A DNA stretch of 64,000 nt from Azospirillum endophyticum. Its GTDB lineage: Bacteria; Pseudomonadota; Alphaproteobacteria; Azospirillales; Azospirillaceae. Positions 32,916 through 41,521 of this stretch are shown piece by piece; position 1 is the first letter of the stretch; each line of letters starts with the position of its first letter. The translations under genes were made by a program, and so were the position numbers. The notes below the pieces were generated by a model, which saw nothing but the letters and a program-made list of their open reading frames with translations, searched no databases and was not told the DNA's origin. The stretch lies in NCBI RefSeq assembly GCF_016595245.1, contig NZ_JAENHM010000073.1, forward strand, positions 1 to 64,000. The letters run 5' to 3'.

Positions 32916-33365
32916 TCAGCCGCGGGAGGGGACCATCAGCAGCGCTTCGCCCTCGACCACCACGGTCTCGCCGACGGTGCAGACGGTCTTGATGACGCAG
33001 CGGCGCTTTTCCGGGATCAGTTCGGTGATGGTGGCGCGGGCGGTGACGGTGTCGCCGGCACGGACCGGGGCCTTGAACTTCAGCGTCTGGCTCATGTAGA
33101 TGCAGCCCGGCCCCGGCAGCTTGGTGCCCAGAACGGCCGAGATGAAGCCGACCGTCAGCATGCCGTGGGCGATGCGGCCCTGGAACATGGTGGTGGCGGC
33201 ATATTCCTGGTTGATGTGGACCGGGTTGGTGTCGCCTGAAATGCCCGCGAACAGGACGATGTCGGCTTCCGTCACCGTCTTGGCGAAGCTGGCCGTCATG
33301 CCGACGGACAGGTCTTCGATGCAGTAGCCCTCGGTATCCTTGCGGACCTGACGCACGTCGTCCAT
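32916..33365 (-). CDS. MaoC-type (R)-specific enoyl-CoA hydratase
   Basis: 149 residues, a hot-dog-fold dehydratase. The hydratase 2 motif with the catalytic Asp and His is in LFAGISGDTNPVHINQEYAA, followed by GRIAHGMLTVGFISAVLGTK. It is the length of PhaJ, which channels beta-oxidation intermediates to polyhydroxyalkanoate; Azospirillum relatives make this polymer, but the role here is inferred. ATG 33365; an upstream in-frame codon at 33473 would add a Ser/Pro-rich stretch not seen in the family. Confidence 0.85.
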   Translation of the reverse strand: MDDVRQVRKDTEGYCIEDLSVGMTASFAKTVTEADIVLFAGISGDTNPVHINQEYAATTMFQGRIAHGMLTVGFISAVLGTKLPGPGCIYMSQTLKFKAPVRAGDTVTARATITELIPEKRRCVIKTVCTVGETVVVEGEALLMVPSRG

Positions 33366-33827
33366 CGCAGCAATCCCTCTTTCTCTCGGTGCCTGTTCCG
33401 GCGTCTGGCGCCCGGGCGCCGCGCCGTTCGCTGCAGTGCATCGTGTGCGCCGCAGCGAGGGGAATGGCACCACGTCTCCTCCAAAAATGCAAAAAAATCT
33501 CTAACGGCCCCTGCAAGTCGGCGAAAGCGGCGGTCGCTCTTGTCGGGAGGCTTCGCCGCAATGAAAGCAATGGGACGAAAGCAGATTACTTCGAGACCAA
33601 GGTATAGAAGTAAGAATGATGCCGGATCAGTGGTTTACCAAAAATCTGAGGGGCGATGTCCAGGGGGCGCGCCATTTGCGTGACTTTCAGCGGCCGGGCG
33701 TGGCCGCGGCGAAGAAGTCCGCTTCATTTCAATGGCCTGACCCTCCAATGACTGTGGGTTCGGCGGCGTCGTGGAATTCCGGCAGCGGGCGCGGCGAATC
33801 GGAAACCGACTTCGCCGCGCCGCAACA
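33366..33827. other. Intergenic region with a hairpin, no gene seen
   Basis: No ORF here shows convincing features. GCGCGGCGAA (33789-33798) pairs with TTCGCCGCGC (33811-33820), with inner TCGG/CCGA pairing. It stands eight bases past the rlpA stop on the minus strand and may act as a 3'-end hairpin, though no T-run follows. The rest is ordinary non-coding sequence that probably carries the promoter of the MaoC gene. Confidence 0.5.
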
Positions 33828-34406
33828 TTACTTGCCGGAGCCGGAGTGCGACACTGTGTCGCTTCTGCTGCTTCCAGCACTGCCGCCATTCCTGCGGGCA
33901 TCGCCCTGGGCGACCTGGCTGTCGGGAGTGAGCTGGTCGACCTTCTCCTCCACTTTCTCGCGGGCGGTGTCGGTCGGCTGCTCCGACGGCTTGACCTCCA
34001 CCTTCACCGGTGCGGTGCCGTCTTCGATCATGTCCAGCTTCTTGGCGGCGGATCGCGACAGGTCGATCACGCGGCCATCGACATAGGGACCGCGGTCGTT
34101 GACGATGACGTCGACGCTCTTGCCGTTCTCCTGGTTCGTCACGGTCGCCTTGGCACCGAGCGGCAGAGCGCGCGACGCGGCGGTCGGCTTGTTCTGGTTC
34201 ATCGTTTCGCCGTTGGCCGTGGTGCGGCCATGGAACTTCTGGCTGTAGAAAGACGCTTCCCCCTTGTGGACGAGGATCTCCTCGCCATCCTCATGCTCGA
34301 CATGCACGGGCGGAACCTTGGCCTTTCCATTCGCCAGCACCGGGACGGCAGTCCCGCTCAGGGTCGCGGCAGCAAGCGCCAGGACGATGATACGTGTTGT
34401 CTTCAT
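33828..34406 (-). CDS. rlpA: RlpA-like septal ring / double-psi beta-barrel protein
   Basis: 192 residues. A signal peptide (about 1-26, IVLALAAATLSGTAVPVLAN) is followed by the RlpA double-psi beta-barrel domain: GEASFYSQKFHGRTTANGE, then NQNKPTAASRALPLGAKATV, VDVIVNDRGPYVDGRVIDLS and RSAAKKLDMIEDG. RlpA is a lytic transglycosylase acting on peptide-free glycan at the septum in Pseudomonas; this one lacks a C-terminal SPOR domain and instead has a polar Ser/Lys/Glu-rich tail. There is no lipobox. GGAGG lies seven bases before the ATG. Confidence 0.88.
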   Translation of the reverse strand: MKTTRIIVLALAAATLSGTAVPVLANGKAKVPPVHVEHEDGEEILVHKGEASFYSQKFHGRTTANGETMNQNKPTAASRALPLGAKATVTNQENGKSVDVIVNDRGPYVDGRVIDLSRSAAKKLDMIEDGTAPVKVEVKPSEQPTDTAREKVEEKVDQLTPDSQVAQGDARRNGGSAGSSRSDTVSHSGSGK

Positions 34407-34575
34407 CGGTACACCTCCAACGGCGGACCAACGGCATTCAAGGAAAAGAGTTCCCTCGCAAAGCCGATACAAGATACCGTCACTATTTCTGGTTTCCGAT
34501 ATCTTGACGAATTCGGAATGGGTGGTTCCTCCGGGCATTGGTCCGGTCTACAATGCAACGATCAGGGGAGAAAGC

Positions 34576-35637
34576 ATGGCTGATGATGCCGCTTGGACTG
34601 CATCCGAATTCGCGGTGTCCGGATCCATGATGGACCTTGCCGCCGGCGGCGCCACAAGCGATGCCGCCGCTCCGGCCACCGTTCCGGTGGAGATGCGCCA
34701 TGTGGCGATGGGCGACGGGGTGCGGCTGCGCGTCGCCATCTGGCCGCTGCCGGAGCGGGTTCGCGGCACGGCGCTGGTGCTGACCGGCCGGGCGGAGTTC
34801 ATCGAGAAATATACCGAAACCATCGAGGCGCTGGCAGCCCGCGGTTTCCGGGTGGTGGCTGTCGATTGGCGCAACCAGGGTCTCTCCGACCGGCCGCTGC
34901 CCAACCGCCAGATCCATCATCTGACCGACTTCGCGACGCTGGTGGACGATCTCGACGAAATCCACCGGCGGGTGGTGGCGCCGGTCGCGGCGGAGACGGG
35001 AGGGCCGGTGATCCTGCTGGCCCATTCGATGGGCGGGCTGGTGGCGACGATGGCGCTGGCCCGCCATGCCGACGATGATCCCGACCGTTACGCCGCCGTC
35101 CTGCTGTCGGCGCCGATGTATGCCATCCACAGCGGGCCGCTGCCACGCTGGCTGGTGCGGGTGCTGGCCAGTCTCGGCGTCGGCTGCGGCTGGGGCGCGC
35201 GCTATGCGCTGTGGCAGGGCGATTACGATCCGGCGGATGGGCGCTTCAGCCCGGACAACAAGATCACCGCCGATCCGCGGCGGTATGCCGCCTACCACGG
35301 TCCCTTTGCCGAGCGGCCGGAGTTGCGCGTCGGTGGGGTCAGCTTCGCCTGGGTCGCCGCGGCCCTGGATGCGGAGGACGCGCTGCGCCGGGGCCTGCCG
35401 CTGGAGCGCGTGCGCACGCCGGTCCTGCTGCTGATCGCGCCTGACGACCGGGTGGTGCGGGCGGAGGCGCACCGTTCGGTGGCCGCCCGGCTGGGCAACG
35501 CCCAGCTCGTGGAGTATCCCGGGGCGCGGCACGAGGTGCTGATGGAATGCGACGCCATCCGTGACCGGGTTTGGGCGGACATCGACGCCTTCCTCGCCAA
35601 GACCCTTGCGCCGGCCGGCGGCTCCATTGTCGGATAG
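34576..35637 (+). CDS. Alpha/beta hydrolase, lysophospholipase-like (PldB type)
   Basis: 353 residues. The hydrolase_4 core starts near residue 60 with GTALVLTGRAEFIEKYTETI, and VVAVDWRNQGLSDRPLP. The nucleophile is S151 in LLAHSMGGLVATMALARH; the acid lies in LIAPDDRVV; the base His is in PGARHEVLMECDAIR. An Ala-rich 35-residue N-terminal stretch without a clear signal peptide precedes the core. PldB-type enzymes deacylate lysophospholipids or monoglycerides. GGGGAG lies near ATG 34576. Confidence 0.85.
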   Translation: MADDAAWTASEFAVSGSMMDLAAGGATSDAAAPATVPVEMRHVAMGDGVRLRVAIWPLPERVRGTALVLTGRAEFIEKYTETIEALAARGFRVVAVDWRNQGLSDRPLPNRQIHHLTDFATLVDDLDEIHRRVVAPVAAETGGPVILLAHSMGGLVATMALARHADDDPDRYAAVLLSAPMYAIHSGPLPRWLVRVLASLGVGCGWGARYALWQGDYDPADGRFSPDNKITADPRRYAAYHGPFAERPELRVGGVSFAWVAAALDAEDALRRGLPLERVRTPVLLLIAPDDRVVRAEAHRSVAARLGNAQLVEYPGARHEVLMECDAIRDRVWADIDAFLAKTLAPAGGSIVG

Positions 35638-35738
35638 ATTGGGCGTGGGATAGATCGGATCGCGTGAAATCGGAATCGGCTTGAAGCGTGACTCCGATCT
35701 GCAACCACAGGCCTTCTGGACCAAAGGTGCCCAGCAGC

Positions 35739-36752
35739 ATGACCGATTTCTGGACGGCGTCCGGCTTCCACCTGTTGACGCGCGACGCCGACGACCATCT
35801 GGCGGTGACGCCCGATTTCCTGCGCGCCTACCTGCTCCGGCCCGAGATGCGCCCGCCGGAAGAGGCCTGCGACGCCGAGCGCACGCTGCACGCCGCCCTG
35901 CTGGACGATCCGGCCCGAACCGTGCCGGCGCCGCTGCTCGACGCCATCGCCGATCCGGACGCGCGGGAGAATTTCCAGGTCTGGCTGGCCTTCCGCGACC
36001 GGCTGCTGGCCGCCGGAACGTTGGAGGGGTGCTATATCCGCCTGTTCCGCGAGGGTGCCCGCGGGGTGCCCGGCCTGTTCGTCGACCAACTGGTCCATGC
36101 CATCCTGCGCGGCATCCTCGACGACACTCCGTCCGGTCTGCGTGCACGGGCCGGCGAACTGTTCTTCCGCGAGCAGACGGTGTCGGTCGAGGACGGCCGC
36201 GTCCGCCTCGCCGATGCCGAGACGGTCGAGACGATGGCGGCATCCGGCGGCTTCGGCTCGCTGGGCCGTCTGGTGGTGGAGTCCGGCACCGCGCCCCGTT
36301 CGGTCGAGCTGGACATCCTGGACGAGACCAACCACCCGCTCTATTGGGGCCGCGACGCCCGGCACGACACGGTGCTGGACATCACCTTCGCCTCGGCCGG
36401 ACTGGACGCGCTGGCCCGCGTCCTGGAGGCGTGGGTGGCGCATTTCCTGGACGTGACGGTGTCGATCCAGCCGGTGCAGACCATCCGCGACGACCGCTGG
36501 GTCTGGCATGTCGGGCTCGACGGCTCCGCCACCGCGATCCTCAACGATCTCTACAACGGGGTGGAGGTCGGCGAGGACCGGCTGGCCCGCATCCTCGCCC
36601 TGTTCCGCCTCGACTTCGCCGATCCCGCCGCCATGCGCCCCGACCTCGCCGGCCGGCCGGTCTATCTCGGGCTGGCGATGACGGAAGGGCGGCGGCTGAA
36701 GCTGAAGCCGCAGAACCTGCTGGTCAACCTGCCGCTGGCTTCGGTGGCGTAA
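35739..36752 (+). CDS. Conserved protein of unknown function (DUF6352-like)
   Basis: 337 residues. It starts MTDFWTASGFHLLTRDADD and continues with VTPDFLRAYLLRPEMRPPEE, LFVDQLVHAILRGILDD, the WVWHVGLDGSATAILNDLYN stretch and KPQNLLVNLPL near the C-terminus. I think this is the DUF6352 family, found in proteobacteria with no known function; recalled by pattern, not searched. No signal peptide or membrane segment, so it is cytoplasmic. ATG 35739 is preferred to the upstream start at 35688. It is a single gene ending at a long hairpin. Confidence 0.65.
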   Translation: MTDFWTASGFHLLTRDADDHLAVTPDFLRAYLLRPEMRPPEEACDAERTLHAALLDDPARTVPAPLLDAIADPDARENFQVWLAFRDRLLAAGTLEGCYIRLFREGARGVPGLFVDQLVHAILRGILDDTPSGLRARAGELFFREQTVSVEDGRVRLADAETVETMAASGGFGSLGRLVVESGTAPRSVELDILDETNHPLYWGRDARHDTVLDITFASAGLDALARVLEAWVAHFLDVTVSIQPVQTIRDDRWVWHVGLDGSATAILNDLYNGVEVGEDRLARILALFRLDFADPAAMRPDLAGRPVYLGLAMTEGRRLKLKPQNLLVNLPLASVA

Positions 36753-36783
36753 GACCAATGCGGCGGCGCGACAGGACGCCGAA

Positions 36784-36815
36784 GCTCTTGATCCTGACAG
36801 GTCGGGATCAAGAGC
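36784..36815. terminator. Hairpin between convergent genes
   Basis: GCTCTTGATCC (36784-36794) pairs perfectly with GGATCAAGAGC (36805-36815) over a ten-base loop, between the ends of the conserved unknown gene (36752) and the AI-2E permease (36834). An 11-bp stem without a T-run, so it may be a factor-assisted terminator or a transcript-end hairpin for both genes. Confidence 0.6.
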
Positions 36816-36833
36816 CTATGCGGAGCGCGCCGC

Positions 36834-37994
36834 TCATTCTCCCAGCAGCGCCCCCACCGGCTTCAGCGGTTCGTGCGCGTCGAACAGGATCTTCAGGATC
36901 GCCAGGATCGGCACGGCCAGCAATGCGCCGGGGATGCCCCACAGCCAGCCCCAGAACAGGATCGACACGAACACCGCGATGGGGTTCAGCGACAGCCGCC
37001 GGCCGACGATCATCGGGGTGAGGAAGTTGCCCTCGATCGTGGTCAGCGCCACGAAGGATAGCGGCGGCAGGATGATGGTGCCGATGCCGTCGAAGGTCAG
37101 GACCGACACCAGGAAGAACACGCCGGTCATCACCGCCGGGCCGATGAAGGGGATGTAGTTGGCCAGCGCCACCATCACCCCCCACAGCGCCGGGTTGGGC
37201 AGTCCCCAAAGCCACATCACCAGCCCGGTCGCCAGCCCCAGGATCGCGTTGATGAGGGTGATGGTCAGCAGATAGGCGGCGATGTTCTGCTGCAATGTCG
37301 CCGCGACCATGGCGTAATGCACGCGGTCGTCGACGTTGCGCATGGTGCCGATCAGCGCTTCCAGCGAATTCCGGCCGCGGGCGAGGAAGAAGTAGAGCAG
37401 AACCAGCAGGATCACGACATTCGCCAGGACCGTCTCGACCTGGCTGACCGCCTGTTCCATCAGCGTCGGGCCGCGAACCACCACTTCACGCACCGGTCCG
37501 GCCGCGTTGCCGGATTCCTTGGTGATCTGCTCGATCTGGCGCGACGCCTCGCGGGCGCGGTCGATGCCGGCGCGGATGTCGCCCAGCTTGAACTCCAGCT
37601 CATGCATGACCCGCGGCATGCGGTTGACCCACTCCGCCGCCGGGCCCGACAAGGTGTAGACCGCCAGCAGCACGCCGCCGAACAGCGTGATCACCATGAT
37701 GGCGGCGCCGATCCCCTCCGGCACGCGGGCGCGGTAGAGCGCGCGGACCAGCGGCCGCAGCAGGAAGCTGAGGATCAGCGCCAGCATGATCGGCAGCAGC
37801 ACGTCGCGTCCGAAATACAGGGCGAACAGCACGGCGATCACGAACAGCCCGACGACGGCGATGGTCAGCGGGTCGCGGCGATGGCCGGGTGGGGGCAGCG
37901 GCTCGGTCACTGGTGGCGGTGTTCCGGGCAGCGGAGCTTCCGGGGCGGGAGGGAGCGCAGGGGGAATCGAGGCGAACTGGCTGCGGTCTGTCAT
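36834..37994 (-). CDS. AI-2E family transporter (PerM-like permease)
   Basis: 386 residues with about eight transmembrane helices. A Pro-rich 40-residue cytoplasmic N-terminus leads to VVGLFVIAVLFALYFGRDVL and LPIMLALILSFLLRPLV; later LANVVILLVLLYFFLARGRN, LWGVMVALANYIPFIGPAVM (the family signature with NYIPFIGP) and GGVLLAVYTLSGPAAEW. Family members include TqsA and PerM; functions include signal export and sodium/proton exchange, and the substrate here is unknown. ATG 37994. It converges on the unknown gene before it. Confidence 0.87.
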   Translation of the reverse strand: MTDRSQFASIPPALPPAPEAPLPGTPPPVTEPLPPPGHRRDPLTIAVVGLFVIAVLFALYFGRDVLLPIMLALILSFLLRPLVRALYRARVPEGIGAAIMVITLFGGVLLAVYTLSGPAAEWVNRMPRVMHELEFKLGDIRAGIDRAREASRQIEQITKESGNAAGPVREVVVRGPTLMEQAVSQVETVLANVVILLVLLYFFLARGRNSLEALIGTMRNVDDRVHYAMVAATLQQNIAAYLLTITLINAILGLATGLVMWLWGLPNPALWGVMVALANYIPFIGPAVMTGVFFLVSVLTFDGIGTIILPPLSFVALTTIEGNFLTPMIVGRRLSLNPIAVFVSILFWGWLWGIPGALLAVPILAILKILFDAHEPLKPVGALLGE

Positions 37995-38118
37995 CGCGGT
38001 GGCCGGATCTCCGAAGGACGACGCTTGACGGTAGCGCCCGACCCTCCGATCTAGGGGAATGCTTTTCGGACCGTGCCGCTCGCGGTCCCCGCCCGTCCTT
38101 GCCGGAGACCCAGTCGCG

Positions 38119-38646
38119 ATGCGCAGCCCGTTTCCCCTGATGAACGTTTCCACCGCCCTTTTGGTTCTGGGCCTGCTGACCGCCGGGCTTCCGCTGCGCA
38201 CGGCGGCGGCGGCCGACGATGTGATCGGCCGCTTCTCCAACGACTGGACCGGCAACGGCCTGCAGGTCCAGGCGATCGAGGACCCCAAGGTGAAGGGCAT
38301 CACCTGCCATCTGGTCGATTTCGACCGCAGCCTGATCGACCGGTTGAGCAAGGGCAACTGGTTCGAGGATCCGTCCAACGCCTCCATCGCCTGCCGCCAG
38401 ACCGGGGCGGTCACCGTCGGCGACATCGAACTGTCGCAGAAGGGGGAGGAGGTCTTCTCCGAACGGAAGAGCCTGATCTTCAAGTCGATCGCCATTCGCC
38501 GCATCTACGACCGGCCGAACGACACGCTGGTTTATGTGGTGTACAGCCGACAGGTGAAGGAGGCTTCGGCGAAGACCTCGATCTCCACCGTGCCGCTGTT
38601 CGGCGCCAACGCGACCTGGACGAAGGGCAAACCGGCGGTCAAGTGA
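38119..38646 (+). CDS. creA: CreA family protein
   Basis: 175 residues. A signal peptide (about 1-34, LLVLGLLTAGLPLRTAAAAD) is followed by the CreA domain: VIGRFSNDWTGNGLQVQAIE, DPKVKGITCHLVDFDRSL, PSNASIACRQTGAV, and KSIAIRRIYDRPNDTLVYVV. CreA is a periplasmic protein of unknown function in gammaproteobacteria and other groups. ATG 38119 has GGAG 11 bases upstream; ATG 38140 is an alternative. A 156-bp dispersed repeat starts 35 bases after the stop. Confidence 0.87.
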   Translation: MRSPFPLMNVSTALLVLGLLTAGLPLRTAAAADDVIGRFSNDWTGNGLQVQAIEDPKVKGITCHLVDFDRSLIDRLSKGNWFEDPSNASIACRQTGAVTVGDIELSQKGEEVFSERKSLIFKSIAIRRIYDRPNDTLVYVVYSRQVKEASAKTSISTVPLFGANATWTKGKPAVK

Positions 38647-38680
38647 GGGCGTTGGCGACTTGGGAGGGTCGCCGCTTTGG

Positions 38681-38836
38681 GGGCAAGATCAATACGGATG
38701 TCACGGATTTAGACACGGATTGCACGGATTTTTCTGATCTTTCGGACGCTCCGGCTTGTTCCGCAAGCCCAGGCATCAAGGATGCCGCATCCGCGAAATC
38801 CGTGTTTTATCCGTAAAACCCGTGTCGACCTTGCCC
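38681..38836. repeat. Dispersed palindromic repeat, copy 1
   Basis: A 156-bp imperfect inverted repeat with GGGCAAG (38681-38687) and CTTGCCC (38830-38836) at its ends. The left arm has the tandem-like ACGGATTTAGACACGG units and is identical over 28 bases (38694-38721) to copy 2 at 42344-42371. The right arm holds degenerate ATCCGTG units. There is no ORF. Confidence 0.8.
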
Positions 38837-38869
38837 GCACCCGCAGGATGCAGCAAGGATCGACCAACC

Positions 38870-39823
38870 TCACCCGACGATCCGCCCCAGCCGCACCGCG
38901 GTCTGGCCGGATTTCACGCGGCGGGCGGGCATGATCAGGACGCAGTCGTCATGGGGAGTCTGGATCGCGCGGCCGTCGTCCCAGCCGATGACGGTGCCGG
39001 CGCGGCCGATCACCTCCATGCCGACGAACGGGGCGGTGAAGCGGAAGCGCTCGCTCGACGCGGTGATGGCGTCGGTGACCTCGACCACCCGCTGCGGATC
39101 GGCGCGCGGGCGCAGGCGCGGACCGGTGGCCGGCAGGCCGATCATCTCCAGGCCGAGAAGCAGGCGCAGGCAGCATTCCAGCGCCACCGTCGCCGTCTCG
39201 GTCCGCCAATGCTGGCCGCATTCGACCAGGATGGCGGTGCGCGACCCTTCCGGCTCGGCGAAGCCGCCGTAATCGATCAGCCGCTTGCCCCCGGCATGCC
39301 CGCCATCCGCCACCACCCAGGCCGGATAGCGGAGGCCGAGCGCGAGGTCGCGCCCGCGCGTGGTCCGGCCGCACAGGGTCAGGGGCGCGGTGTCCGCCGT
39401 CATCGAATGGAGGTCGAGCAGCAGGTCCGCCGATTCATAGACCGGGCGCAGGATGCGGGCGCGCCGCAGCTCCGCGCTGTCGCGGCGGCCGTCGAGAAGG
39501 TCGGGCGACCACAGCCGGTTGAAATCCTCGTCCAGATAGCGCGAGGCATAGGGGTTCTGGCGGTCGAAGGTGGCGTAGGCCGCCGTGTTGGCGAAGACGA
39601 AGGTCAGCCTTCCGCGTGCCGGCCGCAGGTCCTTCCGCAGCAACGCGTCGAGTGCGATGGCGCCGCACAACTCGTTGCCATGGACGAGCGCGTTCAGCAC
39701 CACATGCGGCCCCGGCTCGGCCGCCGACAGGCTGGTGACATGGTCGATGCCGGTGTTGCCGCGCCGGTAGGGCGCGATGTCCGGCGGGGTGAGTTCGACG
39801 GGGGCGAAGAGCGGGTCGGTCAA
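38870..39823 (-). CDS. Succinylglutamate desuccinylase/aspartoacylase-like deacylase
   Basis: About 317 residues, zinc-dependent M14-like deacylase fold. Metal and substrate residues: HGNELCG (HxxE) and DEDFNRLW, then DLHSMTADTAP with the second zinc His. The family removes acyl groups from amino acids such as N-acetylaspartate or N-succinylglutamate. The start is unclear: TTG 39823 gives MTDPLFAPVELTPPDIAPYR, as in relatives; TTG 39871 is possible. It lies divergent to an N-formylglutamate amidohydrolase, so both may act on N-acylated amino acids. Confidence 0.8.
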   Translation of the reverse strand: MTDPLFAPVELTPPDIAPYRRGNTGIDHVTSLSAAEPGPHVVLNALVHGNELCGAIALDALLRKDLRPARGRLTFVFANTAAYATFDRQNPYASRYLDEDFNRLWSPDLLDGRRDSAELRRARILRPVYESADLLLDLHSMTADTAPLTLCGRTTRGRDLALGLRYPAWVVADGGHAGGKRLIDYGGFAEPEGSRTAILVECGQHWRTETATVALECCLRLLLGLEMIGLPATGPRLRPRADPQRVVEVTDAITASSERFRFTAPFVGMEVIGRAGTVIGWDDGRAIQTPHDDCVLIMPARRVKSGQTAVRLGRIVG

Positions 39824-40077
39824 GCGGCAAGCTCGCCAGCGGTGGGCGCTCCGGACAGTATGGCGAACCAAGCGACTCCATGCCAGTGCGGGCCGGGCGG
39901 ATGGGACGGATTTTTTGGCTGATCCGCCTCAGGGCAATGTTGCGGCGGCATGGCAGGATCATGATGAATTGCCGTCGACGGGGACTTGACGCCTGGGTTA
40001 TAGGATCTGTCGGATCAATCTAGTCGGCGGTCTAACTTGCGGTTGTCACTGTCAGGTCGTCTGGTCGGAGCCGGTCG

Positions 40078-40944
40078 ATGAGCTTCGTGATCGATGACGT
40101 TCTTGTCCGCAACGACCCGGCCGGCCTGCGCCTGCCGGTGCTGTTCGATTCTCCACACAGCGGCAGCGTCTATCCCGCCGATTTCCGGGTGATCTGCCCG
40201 CATCCCCTGCTGCGCCAGGGCGAGGACACCCATGTGGAAGAGCTGTTCGCCACGGCTCCCGACCATGGCGCCACCCTGCTGTGCGCGCTGTTCCCCCGCA
40301 CCTGCATCGACGTGAACCGCGCGGTCGACGACATCGACCCGGCGATGATCGACGGCGACTGGCCGCTGCCGTTGCGCCCGACCCCGCGCAGCACGCTAGG
40401 CATGGGGCTGATCCGCAGCATGCTGCGGCCGGGTGTGCCGCTCTATGACGGGAAACTGCCGGCGGCGGCGGTGGCCGACCGCATCGACCGCTATTACCGC
40501 CCCTACCATGCCCAGATGCGACTGACGCTGGATGGGCTGGCGGAGCGGTTCGGCGCGGTGTGGCACGTCAACTGCCATTCGATGCCGTCGTCGCTGCGGC
40601 CGGACGGGCGTGACCCGCTGGCGGTGGATTTCGTCATCGGCGACCGCGACGGCACCACCAGCGAGTCGGGATTCGTCCGGCTGGTGGCGGAGACGCTGCG
40701 CGGCTTCGGCCATCGCGTGGCGATCAACGATCCGTACAAGGGGGTTGAACTGCTGGCGCGCTATGGCGAGCCGGCCCGCGGCCGTCATTCGATCCAGCTG
40801 GAGATCAACCGGCGCCTCTACATGAACGAGGAGACGCTGGAGCGCCATGACGGTTTCGCCCGGCTGAAGGGCGAGATCGACATGCTGATACACCGCATCG
40901 CCGACTATGCCGGCCAGCGCGTCCTGCGGCGCGCGGCCGAATAG
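40078..40944 (+). CDS. N-formylglutamate amidohydrolase family protein (HutG-like)
   Basis: 288 residues. The family core is complete: LRLPVLFDSPHSGSVYPADF, FPRTCIDVNRAVDDIDPAMI with the conserved DVNR, VWHVNCHSMPSS with the metal His, and GRHSIQLEINRRLYMNEETL at the end. It is closer to the classical HutG deformylase pattern (SPHSG, DVNR, NCHSM) than the paralogue at 15039-15941. No other hut gene is nearby. ATG 40078. Confidence 0.9.
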   Translation: MSFVIDDVLVRNDPAGLRLPVLFDSPHSGSVYPADFRVICPHPLLRQGEDTHVEELFATAPDHGATLLCALFPRTCIDVNRAVDDIDPAMIDGDWPLPLRPTPRSTLGMGLIRSMLRPGVPLYDGKLPAAAVADRIDRYYRPYHAQMRLTLDGLAERFGAVWHVNCHSMPSSLRPDGRDPLAVDFVIGDRDGTTSESGFVRLVAETLRGFGHRVAINDPYKGVELLARYGEPARGRHSIQLEINRRLYMNEETLERHDGFARLKGEIDMLIHRIADYAGQRVLRRAAE

Positions 40945-40988
40945 GCGGCCCGCCGCCGCATCCGCGGCAATGGCGGTGGGCGGCGGGT

Positions 40989-41036
40989 CCGCAGGACACC
41001 GGCGTCAGGCTTCCGCAGGACACCGGCGTCAGGCTT
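40989..41036. repeat. 24-bp perfect tandem duplication
   Basis: The 24 bases at 40989-41012 are repeated exactly at 41013-41036, starting CCGCAGGACACCGGCG. The second copy runs into the last codons and stop of the minus-strand zeta-subunit gene (stop 41029-41031). It looks like a recent slippage duplication. Confidence 0.85.
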
Positions 41037-41349
41037 GCGTCACCCGCTGGCGCGCGATGTCCAGGAAATGCGCCATCTGCTTTTCCACCCGGTGGTCGGA
41101 GATGTCGACCCCGCGGGCATGCAGGTCGGCGCACAGCCTGTCCCGGATGTCGTGCGGGCCGGGTGTGGCGATGTCGGTGTCCACGATCTGGCGGGCATAG
41201 GCCTCGGCCTCAGCCCCGGACAGCCCCATCAGGTCGGCGGCCCATTCGCCGGCCAGCCGATCGCGCCGGGCGCGGATGCGGAAGAGCAGGTCCTCGTCGT
41301 GCTGGAACTTGTTCTCGAAGGCCTTTTCGCGGTCGTCGAAGGTCGTCAT
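41029..41349 (-). CDS. F1-ATPase inhibitor zeta subunit (DUF1476)
   Basis: 106 residues, all-helical. It matches the alphaproteobacterial DUF1476 family: MTTFDDREKAFENKFQHDED, LLFRIRARRDRLAGEWAADL, MGLSGAEAEAYARQIVDTDI and HRVEKQMAHFLDIARQRV. In Paracoccus denitrificans this protein is the zeta inhibitor of F1F0-ATP synthase; its N-terminus blocks hydrolysis. It is often beside purC in alphaproteobacteria; here an NRDE gene and a repeat lie between. Its 3' end is marked by a 24-bp tandem duplication. Confidence 0.9.
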   Translation of the reverse strand: MTTFDDREKAFENKFQHDEDLLFRIRARRDRLAGEWAADLMGLSGAEAEAYARQIVDTDIATPGPHDIRDRLCADLHARGVDISDHRVEKQMAHFLDIARQRVTQA

Positions 41350-41521
41350 GGTGACCCAGGCTCCTTATTGGTTTCGCTCCCGTTTGGATGATTATATAGC
41401 CTGGGAGCGGTTGCCGTCACCGTCCCGCCGCGTCGCAGCCGCGGATATTCTGCAGAGTTCGCTCACGGTGCCGGGACAGCCTTGGGCACCACGAAAGACG
41501 CAACGAAGGACAGGCCATCGT

